Counted from the stretch's first letter, positions 36,374 through 47,960 are shown. The stretch: 64,000 bases of DNA from Cymodocea nodosa (GCA_036874045.1 JAZBRI010000008.1:10865001-10929000); one strand, 5' to 3'. Translations and numbers: made by a program. The notes: a model not told the origin generated them from the letters alone.

Positions 36374-39300
36374 GAGGAAACAACATCAAAATGGATCTTG
36401 GACAGTGTAGCGTCAAGTCACATGACCGGACAAAAAAGTCTATTACAAAATTTTACAAATACCATGAAAGGAAGTGTAACATTTGGAAACAAAAGCAAAG
36501 ATAAAATCATAGGTATGGGAAATGTTCAAATAACTCCCACTTGTGTTATTTCGAATGTACTATATGTAGAAAACCTAGGATTTAATTTGTTGAATGTCAT
36601 AAAACTAACTGAAAATGGATATTATGTAGTGTTTGAAGATAATGTATGCAAAATAATTGATAAAAATACAGATGAAATTAAGTTTATTGCTAAAAGAAAA
36701 AGTTTTGTATGTATTTTATCTTTACCTTCTGGTGCAATTGATTTAAATTCATGTTTGCTAGCTGAAACTAGTGATGCATATCTATGGCATAGAAGGATTG
36801 GGCATATAAATATGAGACTTTTACATAAACTATCTAGAAAACATTTAGTGAGAGGTTTACCAAAGATTAAATACTCAAACAACTTTATGTGTGATGCATG
36901 TGAGTTAGGTAAACTTCACAAAAACTCTTTTAAATCCAAAACTGATATTTCAAGCAAGAGAGTCTTAGAACTTATACATATGGATCTATTTGGACCAACA
37001 AGAATCATGAGTCTTGGTGGTAAACAGTATGTATTTGTTTTAGTAGATGACTTCTCTAGATACACTTGGGTATATTTTCTAGCATCTAAGACAGAAGATA
37101 TTGAAAAATTTAAAATGTTTTGCAATTTTGTTCATAATGAGCAAAGTGTCTCTATTCAAAAACTTAGGAGTGATCATGGAACTGAATTTGATAATGATCA
37201 AATGGATAACTATTGTAATGAGCATGGCATTAATCACAGATTTTCTTTTCCAAGAGCACCGTGTCAAAATGGTGTTGTTGAGAGAAAGAATAGATCACTT
37301 CAAGAAATGGCCAGAACTATGTTGAATGAACATAAGTTACCTCAAAATCTTTGGGCTGAAGTAGTAAATACAGCTTGTTATGTTATTAACAGAAGTCATT
37401 TAAGACCTCATGTTAATAAAACTCCTTTTGAAATTATGTTTAATAGGGTTCCAAAAATTTCCTATATGAAACCATTTGGCTGCAAGTGTTTTATTCTTAA
37501 TACTAAGGATAAAAGGGATAAATTTCAAGCCAAATCGGATGAAGGAATTTTTGTAGGTTACTCTACCAAAAGTAAAGCCTATAGAGTATATAACAAGACT
37601 TCTAGGACTATTGAAGAAACTCTCCATGTAAGTTTCAATGAAAATTCTCTTAGAGAATCTCAATCTAAAGTTGATAATGATGATATGATCAATTTTCCAA
37701 ATGAGTTAGAGATTAATAGAGAGATTGATGATTTATCTGAGAAAATCAAAAATATGAACTTAAATGATCAAACTAATGATGAAAGTGATGAACTATCAGA
37801 TGTTGATGAGAATATTGAGGAAAATCAGAGAAATTGGCGTTATTCTTCATCACATCCCATTACTCAAGTCATTGGTAATATCAATGAGGGAGTTAAAACT
37901 AGAGCTTCAGTAAATTTAAATAGTATGTGCATGTTTGTTTCTATGGTGGAACCAAGGAATATACAAGAAGCATTATCTGATGAAAATTGGATAGTGGCAA
38001 TGCAAGAAGAACTAAATCAATTCATCAGAAATGATGTATGGGAATTAGTCTCTCCACCAGAAAATCAGTCCATAATAGGTACAAAGTGGATCTTTAGAAA
38101 CAAAACTAACGAAACTGGTCAAATTATAAGGAATAAAGCTAGATTAGTTGCACAAGGGTATACACAGGAAGAAGGATTAGATTATGATGAAACATTTGCT
38201 CCTGCAGCTAGGTTAGAAAGTATTAGAATATTATTGGCCTATGCTTGTTATATGGATTTTAAATTATATCAAATGGATGTAAAGAGTGCATTTCTAAATG
38301 GTTTAATTAATGAAGAAGTCTATGTAAAACAACCACCTGGATTTGAAGATATTAAAAATCCTGACTTTGTGTATAAATTGAAGAAAGCCTTATATGGTTT
38401 GAAGCAAGCACCTAGATCATGGTGTGAAAGATTGTCTACTTTTTTAATAGAAAAAGGCTATATCATGGGAAAAGTGGATCATACTCAATTTATTAAGAGA
38501 GATGGTAAAGATCAGATTGTTGTTCAAATATACGTAGATGATATAATCTTTGGAGCAACCTCTGATAAGTTGATAAAAATATTCTTTGAAGAGATGACTA
38601 ATCAGTTTGAAATGAGTATGATAGGAGAACTTTCATATTTTCTAGGACTTCAAATTAAGCAAATGGATAAAGGTATATTTTTAAATCAGGAAAAATATAC
38701 AGATGAAATGCTTAAGAAATTTAATTTTAATGATACAAGGATTCGAGGAACTCCTATGAGTACTACTTTAAAGTTAGATGTTGATGACATAGGAAAATCT
38801 ATAGATCAAAGAAAATACAGAAGTATGATTGGTTCTTTACTTTATTTGACTGCTAGTAGACCTGATATTATGTTTGCTGTGTGTGTTTGTGCTAGATTTC
38901 AATCTAATCCTAAAGAATCACACTTAATTGCAGTTAAAAGAATATTTAGATATATACAAGGAACTAAAAATTTCGAACTGTATTATTCTAAGGATAGTTC
39001 AATAGATCTTATAGGATATACTGATGCCGATTATGCAGGATCTAAATCTGATAGAAAGAGTACCAGTGACACATGTCAATTATTGGGAAATAATTTGGTG
39101 TCATGGTTTAGTAAAAAGCAAAACTATGTAGCACTTTCTACTGTAGAAGCTGAATATGTTGCTGCTGCATTGTGTTGCACTCAGATTCTATGGATAAGGC
39201 AAACTTTAGAAGATTTTGGATTATCTTATGATACAACTGAGATTTATTGTGACAGTAGTTCTACAATAAATCTTTCCAAAAATCCTGTATTACATTCAAG

Positions 39301-39480
39301 AGCAAAGCATATAGAGGTTAGTCATCATTTTCTTAGAGATAACGTAATTAAAGGAAAAATTAAATTAGAATTTGTGTCTAGTAAAAATCAATAGGTGATA
39401 TATTTACAAAACCTTTAGATGAAAATACATTCTGCAACATTAGATTAAATTTAGGTATTTGTAGGCTACGTGATGTGTAA
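36374..39480 (+). pseudogene. Pol of SIRE element B (PR-IN-RT-RH), nearly intact
   Basis: 998 open codons in the same frame as Gag. Protease WILDSVASSHMTG has Val for the Gly of DSG, likely inactivating. GAG-pre-integrase: YLWHRRIGHINMRLL and CDACELGKLHK. Integrase: HMDLFGP, RSDHGTEFDN and NGVVERKNRS keep the catalytic triad. [57 protein letters not shown] and catalytic YVDDIIFG. RNase H: GYTDADYAGS, TVEAEYVAAA, CDSSSTINLSKNP, HIEVSHHFLRD. A single-base loss near 39393 gives a TAG; the true C-terminus (FTKPLDEN...) continues out of frame to a TAA at 39478-39480. Confidence 0.92.
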
Positions 39481-41068
39481 AATGCTTAAACTTCACATAA
39501 AAAGATAAATATTATTGATGATGTTGTTCACCTCATAGATATTATATACTTATTATAAATATCTAAAGTAATATCTAAACTGCTGCTTAAGATACTATGT
39601 ATTTATTGTAAAATCGTAGTAGTATCTTATTGATTTTAAGTAGTTTATCAATTTTAATGGTTTTTACGATTTTAAGTGGAAGTGTAAATGGAAAACATTA
39701 AATACTTCTGACATTCTGAAATTTTGATTAAATGTTTTCTTTGAATCAAGGAAAATGCATATGATCATGCATAAATTTGACTTAATTAATTAAACTTGTA
39801 GAATAAGTTATATGTAACTCATCTTAAACTGTTAATCTAAAGTATAAGCTTATTGAAACTGATTCATATTCTCAATACAATCAAAGAAGTAAAAATTGTA
39901 TGAGATTTGTGTTTTACTGCATCAGTATTAATGGAATACATATATACTGTGCTTAAAATGAAAAGTGCTTACAAAGTGAAAATCTTTGAGAATTTATTGA
40001 TCAGTTTGATCACGAGCCTTTTGTACTTGAGCAAATAGGTATGTAAGGATTGTTGTCCTTAAAAAGGATTCTTTAAATCTGGCAACCTAAGGTCCTGATC
40101 AGATCTGGCATTGTTGACTGAAAGCTCATTACACGGGTACATTCGAAAGCTCTTGTATGATTCAAGCTTCTCAAACTAACTTTTAAAGAAAATTATTAAT
40201 ATTTACTGTTTTGAAAAGAAAAAGTTGTTTCATTAATTACAGATATCTTTGAATCGCATATAGTTTATACCAATATGACTACTGATTTATTGAATCAACA
40301 TTAGTACTTTTGAAAACGTTTATTTGAGATACATTCTTTTATTCTCCTTGAATTAATCGAATTGAGTTCAAAGTTGTGTTTTGATTCATATATAGTAGGA
40401 ATTGATTCTGGAAATCATTTTTGATGATGTCAGGATAACGGAAGTCTTTGAAAATAAAATGTAAAAGTATAGTTATACTTAACATCTATTGTCACTACAA
40501 GTATATTTTGTATTGTGATTGAATATATTTGAAGCATAATTGTAGGGGGAGCATTAACAATGTCAAAAACAGATTAATATAATTTAAAATACAAATCGTA
40601 GTTAATCTGAATTAATGTCCTCTTAAAATCTTGATGAAATAATTTAAAAAGACAAATAAACTATTTTAGATTCAAAAGACAAAATGTTCAAATAGTTTAC
40701 AATGTTCTCAAGATAATGTTAAGTTTTAGCATGTGTGTTGTTTTCGGAAGATTTTAGTTGGAAGCATCTGAAACTTGTTTAAGTGTACTAACTAGACGTT
40801 ATATTAGATAAGGTAACGTGTAAAACTGCCTCTAGACAGCGTTTTACTCGTTAGGTTAGTTAACTCAACGAGTTATACTTGAATATTTCGGGTACCTTGA
40901 TTGAATAAACTTTATTCAATATTTATTTAATTTCTAAACCCAACTTATCTTCACGTTGAGTTATATGTCTGAAAACCCTATTTAAACACTTATAACACGG
41001 GGACTTAGGTTATTTGTAAACTTTGTCAAGAAAATCTTTCCCGCTTGTTGCTGTTACAACCTACGACA
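39481..41068 (+). promoter_or_regulatory. Spacer between SIRE B pol and 3' ORF
   Basis: Non-coding, about 1.6 kb. 40085-40440 is shared with the tail of the minus-strand gypsy element. Near the 3' ORF are AGTTAACTCAACGAGTTA (about 40857-40875), an AAACCCTA telo-box (40973-40980) overlapping TATTTAAA (40979-40986), about 85 bp before the ORF start. A separate promoter for the 3' ORF is plausible but inferred. Confidence 0.45.
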
Positions 41069-41757
41069 ATGGTCTCCAAGTTCTACAAAGGTCGTGGTAG
41101 AGGAAAAGGCAAAAGCAAAAGAGATGCAAAAGGAAAAGAAATAGAGAATGATGAAGTTCCACGTACTTGGTTCAAGAAAATATTTCGAGTGGACAAAAGG
41201 TTAGAAGAACTTTATAGAGATTACTTCTTTTCTCAGGATATATTAGATGAAGTTAGACAAGAACTTCAACATAATGATACAAGTATTACATACATGGGTA
41301 TTCGAAGTAAATATGATAGAGAATACAGAATGAAATGTGCTGAGATTGCATTTTTGGAACAGTATGCAAAATATTTGGAAAAAGGTGTAGGTTCATCAAA
41401 TAGAACTCCTCAAACTCCTATAAATAGTACAAGACTACATGCAATTGAGGAAGAGCATGAATCAGCTGTCCCTACTCCTTTATATTCAAAACAAGTAGAA
41501 TCAAATATTGTTGTAGACAAAACAAAAGTTGATAATCTTCGAAAGGTCGTTGCAATAGAAAGTGCCTTAGAAGAATTAAAGTAGAAAACTTTTATGGAGA
41601 AATTTGAAAAGAAAACAGCAATACTTGAAAAGGAGAAATAAAAATGTTATAGAAGAAGGAAAGTTAGAAAAATTATGTCTAAGGAAACAAAGTTTATTGA
41701 AAAAGGAAAGTCAGATGAAAATTTATTTCCAAAAGACAATGTATGTCTAGACATTGT
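41069..41757 (+). pseudogene. 3' accessory ORF of SIRE B, N-terminal part
   Basis: ATG at 41069. The N-terminus is Gly/Arg/Lys-rich (KFYKGRGRGKGKSKRDAKGK), with no signal peptide; it looks like a nucleic-acid-binding or nuclear-import tail. Then a helical domain: RLEELYRDYFFSQDILDEV, TSITYMGIRSKYDREY, MKCAEIAFLEQYAKYLEKG, also present in element D. VDNLRKVVAIESALEELK ends in TAG, and after another stop SKETKFIEKGKSDENLFPKDN is colinear with the minus-strand SIRE ORF. It breaks at CLDIV (41757), so the FYANL-type C-terminal domain is absent. Confidence 0.75.
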
Positions 41758-42593
41758 ACCTTTTTGTGCACGAAGAACTATACCTAAAAAGTTTGCTTGG
41801 ACTGATACATTTATTCCATTTGTTTCTACTTTTCAATCATGTTCTTAAGCTGTGATTTTGTGTGTTTAATGTTGTGTGTATTCTGCATTTATTGTTAGAA
41901 AAAAAAAATAGAGAAAAAATTTATAGTTTTCATTTTTATTTTATAAAAAAATATATATATATATCAATCCAGTTTATTGGTATCTATTTTGGGAAACCAA
42001 CTAGCTTACTTGTGAGCCACCAAAGGCATAGGAGCCTGGGTTCCACACAAGACATTGATTTATTAATATCTGTTAAATGTTATTTTGTTTTATATTTTGC
42101 TTTTATCTATGAATGAAAAGTTTTTCAGAATCAAAAATCAGAATATGTAGAAGGAGATACAAATGAAACAAGGTATGTAACTAATTACTCATCCTCAATT
42201 TTAAATCAAGCAAAATTGTATTCATGCCTGCTACAATTGCTGTACTTATTTTGAAATCTTTTTACATTGAGGACAATGCAAAATGTTGGTATGGGGCGGA
42301 GGTAATTGAAGTAACAGCCATGTAAGTTTGTTAATTAAAGAAATTAAAATGGTATTGCAAAGTTGAGGAAATTGAAAATTTTTATGAACTTGCTGTAACT
42401 ATCCGATAAATGAGACTGTAAAATTTTTATAAACTACTTGACTGTTATATTTAGAAGGCTATATAAGATGCTATTGAATTTACTATTTATGCAAATCTAG
42501 ATATAGTGTCTTATGTTTTTCTGAATTTCATGAGTTTAACTGTTTCACGATTTTAAAATGAAATCAGAATGCTTAATAATAAAAAAATAGGAA
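41758..42593 (+). other. Unassigned segment, probably gypsy-derived
   Basis: No long ORF except a 28-codon extension of the preceding frame (PFCARRTIPKKFAWTDTFIPF...). It contains AT repeats near 41945-41965 and CATTGAGGACAATGC near 42267, which recalls the sequence after pol in Athila/Tat elements. It is followed directly by a truncated gypsy LTR at 42594. I did not find a second copy in the window. Confidence 0.35.
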
Positions 42594-43369
42594 ATTATTT
42601 TACATTTCACTTGTCGCCCATTTCCATGTTCATATTAAAACAAAAATACCAAAAACAATTTATCTATGTTTGTATGTTGTATTTGAGTGTTGTATTGTTT
42701 GTGTTGTATCATTATTAATGTTATCTTTGTCAATGTTATGATTGTTTTATGTTTATTTTAGTTTTACAGTTTACTGAAATTGGTTCGTTCAAAAGACTTA
42801 AAGATTTTAATGGTTACTGTTTGAATTATTTGAATGTTAGTATTGCTCAATGATAAATCCAGTGTTAACTAGCATTAAAGAGCTTAATTGATGTTATTTA
42901 CAATCTGTCGAATCACCCAATGGTTGGCCGAATACCTCTGTAAATAACAGTATCAGAAAGAAAAGTCAAGCTCGTGGAGTTAACTTAAGTCCACGAGGTT
43001 AGTCTGTTGAGTTATCCATAACTCAACGAACATAATCCGTTGAGTTATCCATAACTCAACGAACTTAGTCCGTTGAGTTAGCTGTAATTCAACGGAGAGC
43101 TTATTGAATATATAAATTTGATTTTTAACAAGCAAACAGTTCTCAAGTTCGTCAGCAACTCCCTATGGGATCGACCTATACTTGCACATTGATACAAAAG
43201 ACACTGTGCACTTGCAGTTAAAGTACAAATTGGAATTAATATCTAAATTGTATTAAAGGTTGTTTGTTTACTTCTAAAAGAAAGAATAGGCATGAATATA
43301 AATTAACTAAGTAAAAACTTTAGTAACAAATCCAAGTTTTTCTAGTGTAGTGCTGGGAAAACCCAAACA
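42594..43369 (+). repeat. Gypsy LTR, 3' part only
   Basis: Matches 22915-23649 and ends exactly at the LTR terminus CCCAAACA. At 42965-43100 the motif array is expanded: a unit of about 38 bp (TCCGTTGAGTTATCCATAAC plus CTCAACGAA and spacer) is present twice in tandem, plus a third diverged one. Confidence 0.85.
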
Positions 43370-44407
43370 GGATACTTTCCTGATGTCGGGTTGATTCCGA
43401 GCCAAACACAATGCCTGACAACCACTGTGAGTAGTGATCACGTTGCGGGAAGGGAAGCCACTTTCACCAAGCATCGACTCATATCTCAGGAGATCGTAAA
43501 GCTTCTTGCCTTGGTTTCGAGTTGATGCCTGTATGCTGAAGAAGAGATGATCTTGCAATTCTGGACTCGCGATTCTATAGGAAGAGGAGACAAAATTGTA
43601 AGTGGTTTAATTTTTAGTGAAGTAGTCGCGTCGCATGTAGTGACGGAAGTATTTAATGTCGATTGAGATTACTATATATTTCACCTTTTGCCCATTTCCA
43701 TGTTCATATTAAAACAAAAATACCAAAAACAACTTATCTGTGTTTGTATTTTGTATTTGAGTGTTGTATTGTTTGTGTTATATCGTGATTAATGTTACCT
43801 TTGTCACTGTTGTAATTGTTTTATGTTTGTTTTAGTTTTATAGTTTACTAAAATTGGTTCGTTCAAAAGACTGAAAGATTTTAATGGTTACTGTTTGAAT
43901 TATCTGAATGTTAGTATGCTTAATGACAAATCCAATGTTTACTAACATTAAAGAGCTTAATTGATGTTATTTAACATCTGTGAATCGCCCAATGGTTGGC
44001 TGAATTCCTCTGTAAATTGCAGTATTAAAAAGAAAAGATAGGCTCGTAGAGTTAACTTAAGTCCACGAGGTAAGTCCATTGAGTTAACCATAACTCGACG
44101 AACTTTGTCCATTGAATTAACTATAACTCAACGGAGGGCTTATTGAAGATATAAATTTGATTGTTAACAAACGGAACAGTTCTCAATTCTTAAGCAATTC
44201 CCTATGGGATTGACCTATACTTGCACACTAATGCAATAGACATTGTGCACTTGCAATTTAAAATACAAATTGGAATTAATATCTAATTTGTATTAAAGGT
44301 TGTTTGTTTACTTCTAAAAAAGGAATAAGCATAAAGACAAATTAACTAAGTAAAAACAGAAGTTAACAAATCCAAGTTTTTCTAGGGGATTGCTGGAGAT
44401 CCAAACT
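43370..44407 (+). repeat. Gypsy LTR, 5' truncated
   Basis: Starts at GGATACTTTCC (equivalent to about 22610 in the full LTR) immediately after the precise end of the previous LTR, and runs to CCAAACT at 44407. A degenerate PBS-like stretch (CTGGTGTCGTGCTGGG) follows at 44414-44429, then about 55 bp of leader before Tork-like sequence begins. Confidence 0.8.
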
Positions 44408-44488
44408 AGTTTTCTGGTGTCGTGCTGGGTAACCAAACAAGAAGCCATCAGCCGCCAACAAGGTATTTCTCATGCGTAGATTATTTAA

Positions 44489-44904
44489 TCTAAAAATGCA
44501 TGAAAGTGGAAATGTTACAGACCACGTTAATGAGTTAAATACTATTTTGAATCAATTGCATTCAGTAGATATAGTATTTGATGATGAAATCAGGGCCTTG
44601 ATTTTATTATCCTCATTACCAAAAAGTTGATCTCTTATCGTGACTGGTGTAAGCAGTTCACTAGGTCATGAGAAGCTCAAAATGAGTGACATCCGGGATC
44701 TACTTTTGAGTGAGGACATTCGCAGGAAAAGTGAATTGCCAGCTTCAACTTCTACCCTTAGTGTTGAAACTAGTGGGAGAAGTAAATCAAAACAATTTAA
44801 ATCCAAAGGAATGTCAAAATCCAGAGGTACCAATAAAGTGAGATCAAATATTAAATGTTGAAACTGCAATCAATGGGGGCACTTTAAGTCATAGTGCAAG
44901 GCTC
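44489..44904 (+). pseudogene. Gag (C-terminal part) of Tork-like element C2
   Basis: NLKMHESGNVTDHVNELN onward, parallel to 6401-6821, with SSLPKS-stop at a former Trp codon, then SLGHEKLKMSDIRDLLLSEDIRRKSELP. The basic linker is followed by a zinc knuckle C-stop-NCNQWGHFKS-stop-C: the second Cys lost in copy C1 is present here, but two stops interrupt it. Both copies begin at nearly the same Gag residue, although the sequences upstream of them differ. Confidence 0.75.
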
Positions 44905-46098
44905 CCAAGAAAGACAGTAGAGGGAAGGAATTAGAAAGAGTAGGAGCAAATGTTATCTCCTATAATTCAGATGATGCCCTAGTATGCTGTGTAGATAGTT
45001 CTATTGACTCATAGGTACTGGACTCAGGAGCTTCATTCCACACTACCTACCAAAAGGATTTGTTGCACAATTATTGTGCAACTCCTGTGAAGAAAGTGTA
45101 CCTAGCTAACAACAAAAGTTTGGATGTGTTAGGAATAAGAGAGGTACACATTAAAACAAAACAAGGGATATGGAAATTGCAAGAAGTCAGATATGTTCCT
45201 GATCTTGCAAAGCAATTAATTTCCATAAGTTCCCTAGATAATGATGATTATCAGATTGCCTTTGGTGCAGGAAAATGGAAGGTAAACAAAGGTGCAAGAA
45301 TTACTGCCTCAGGACAGAGGACTGGCACCTTATATCTAACATCGAAGCAAGCACCACGATAATGGTACAAGAGATTTGATACCTTTATTTGTACCCTAGG
45401 CTTCAAAAGATGTGATACAGACTATTGGTGCTACATAAAATTGTTTAATGATTGCTTCATTATTCTACTGATTTATGTAGATGATATGTTAATTGCTTGT
45501 TCTAGTATGGAACAGATTAAGCAATTAAAGAGACAACTGTCAAAAGAATTTGACATGAAGGATATGGGAGAGGCCAAGCAAATCTTGGGTATGAGAATTA
45601 TCCGAGATAGAGTGGCAAGCACTATGAGATTAAATCAGAAGAAGTACCTAGAAAAGGTACTAAGGAGATTTAATATCTCAAATGAGAGGAAAACTAAACT
45701 ACCTCTCAGACCCCACTTCAAGTTGTCTAAAGATCAATCAGTTATGATTGAAGAAGAAAGGACAAAAATGTCTAGAATACCATATGCTTCAATAGTGGAA
45801 AGTTTAATGTATGCCATGATATTCACAAGACCTGATATATCTCATGCAATGGGAGTGGTCAGTAGATATATGGCAAATCCAAGAGCTGAGCATTGGTCCA
45901 TTGTACTATAGATACTCAGATATCTTAGATATTCCCTAGATATAGATCTGAATTTCAAGAAAGGACCAATTCAATTGATTGACTACTATGATGCTGATTT
46001 AGGAAGAGAGTTGGATAAAAGCAGAAGTACTTCAGACTATGTTTTCTACATAGGAAGGAAGTACTACAATCAGTTGGAGATCCAAGTTGCAAAGTATT
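44905..46098 (+). pseudogene. Protease fused by deletion to RT/RNase H, element C2
   Basis: Protease: VLDSGASFHTTYQKDLL, with an intact DSGAS but a TAG two codons before, then KVYLANNKSLDVLGI, RYVPDLAKQLISISSLDN and GTLYLTS (to about 45350). The next codons are KQAPR-stop-WYKRF, the RT thumb side, so the pre-integrase region, integrase and the RT N-terminus are gone. RT continues with LLIYVDDMLIAC (catalytic YVDD), KDMGEAKQILGMRI, then RNase H YASIVESLMYAMIFTRPDIS and DYYDADLGRELDKSRST. The SIRE LTR at 46099 cuts RNase H after QLEIQVAKY. Confidence 0.8.
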
Positions 46099-47860
46099 TG
46101 TTGAGTATTTTTGTTTTGATGATGTGTACTGAATGAAAATAATCATATTTGCTCAATTACTATTGCTTGTGAAAAGAAATTAAAATCATCAATTAATACA
46201 GAAAAAGCGTACTGATATAAATACTTGTCTATATTGGATCTGAAGTTAATAACTAGTTGTTTCGTTGCATTAATTTCTCATTTAGCTAAATGTTAAGTTA
46301 ACGTGTGGTTTTATTGAAAACCATGATATGTTTTAAAGTTAAATCTTCTGTATCATGAATAGTGCACGTTTAGACAACTCGTTAAGTTAGAGTTTTGTTT
46401 GTATAGAGGTCACGTGAGAACTCGTTAAGTTAGAGGCTTAAAGGTTAAAATAGGTCACGTGATAACTCGTTATGTTAGTGAGTAAAAGAAGAGACGAACT
46501 CGTTAAGTTAGTGTTATACACATGGTGAAATTATAAGTTACGAATGTTGTATTGTATCACGTGAGGTGCACATGTTTAACTCGTTAAGTTAACATAACTA
46601 AACGTGTTGAGTTGCTATATTGAACACTAAGGCAACGCGTTAGGTTAGCGTTATAAACTTAAGTTGTTATTTTTGCACGTGGTAAAATTCTTATTATAAA
46701 AACATTTGTTTATTACTGAATCGGTGAGTTAAAGTTTTTCGGAGACTTACAGTCGTAACTATCCGAAAGGTAACTTAAGTCATGTTTTCAAATCATGACA
46801 CGTGTCTCACTAGTTTTATAATATAAAGAGCGTTTTGGTGACTTACATCCGTAACTATTGGAAATTTAAACTATTTTCGGTGAGTTATCATTTAACCTTC
46901 AGAAAGAAAGGTTAAGCTGGTTCGTTGAGTTATCATAACACAACGGAGATGGTTCGTTGAAATAGCATAATACCACAGACTTAGTTCGTTGAGTTAGCTA
47001 CAGTACTTGTCATGTGAAATAGCACATGGTGAACTCGTTAGAAACGTTAAGTTATATATATATACTTGTGTTACTCGTTTATTTAACATTAAAGTAACGA
47101 CTTCTTATTACACTGATGAAAAATTTTGGACGAGAAAGTTTATTTTGCAGGAAATTTTTTAGAGATCAAAGACTGATGATTAAAGGAAATTCGAAATATA
47201 AACGTGGGTTGAACGTGTGTGTTATGATGAAGGAAAAAGAAAAGACGTGGAGAAGTGGAAAACTAGTAGTGATTAAACGTGGAGGATATGTATGAAATGA
47301 AGATACAGCATAAAAGGCATAGAGTTCTCGTTGATCAAACCATCCTTGCACACAAAAAGAAAAATCTTTTCAAGGATCAAACCATCCCTACACACCAAAA
47401 GAAAAATCTTCTTCAAGGATCAAAAACACCTTCTCTGGGAAAATCTCTCAAGTGGAAGAAAATTCAGTGAAGCATAAAAAGGTAAGATTTTCATCACTAA
47501 AGATTTGAAGTATCAAAAGAAAGCAAATTCGGTGAAGTAGAGAAAGACAAGATATTCGTCATTGAAGAATTGCTGAAGAAGAAAGATCTCAAACAAGGAG
47601 AAATGTTTTAAATTTCGCAAATTAGTTTTCTCTATTTGTAGTTATGAAATTGTTTAGATGATACATGGTATCGAAATATAATTGCATCTACAATTTCTGA
47701 GGAGAATTCAATTGTATATTGTAATTGAAACGTTGAATAAAAATGATTTTATGAAAACACTATCTCGACTTGTTTTTGAGTTTTAAGGTTTCAATTATAT
47801 TTCAGAAAATATTAAAGATACACAATTCACCCCCCTCTTGTGTAGCCATACGATCCTACA
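46099..47860 (+). repeat. SIRE solo LTR in C2 RNase H
   Basis: 1,762 bp, TGTTGAGTATTTTTG to CGATCCTACA, closely related to the LTR at 32326-33937 but about 150 bp longer. The extra sequence is a block at about 46715-46925 with class-2 motifs (TAACTATCCGAAAG). The flanks are GTATT and ATACG, not a clean target duplication. RNase H coding resumes right after it (VALSTTKAEYVAVAKAAKERIWLENVL). Confidence 0.88.
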
Positions 47861-47960
47861 ATACGTTGCACTCTCGACCACAAAAGCTGAATATGTTGCA
47901 GTAGCAAAGGCAGCGAAAGAAAGAATCTGGCTAGAGAATGTACTAGCCGAATTATGGCAT
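47861..47960 (+). pseudogene. RNase H fragment of C2 between two SIRE insertions
   Basis: 100 bp encoding YVALSTTKAEYVAVAKAAKERIWLENVLAELWH in pieces; the catalytic Glu of the AEY motif is present (KAEYVAVA). It lies between the SIRE solo LTR and the 5' LTR of element D, so two SIRE insertions fell 100 bp apart. Confidence 0.8.

Larger units (their letters stand above)
32326..41757 (+). mobile_element. SIRE-type copia element B, 3' end missing
   Basis: 5' LTR (32326-33937), PBS, a single-frame Gag-Pol, a spacer, then a 3' ORF that breaks off at 41757. There is no PPT or 3' LTR; the sequence passes into an unrelated segment. It is inserted in a gypsy Gag (left flank CTATT). Its pol is the most open in the window. 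Confidence 0.85.
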
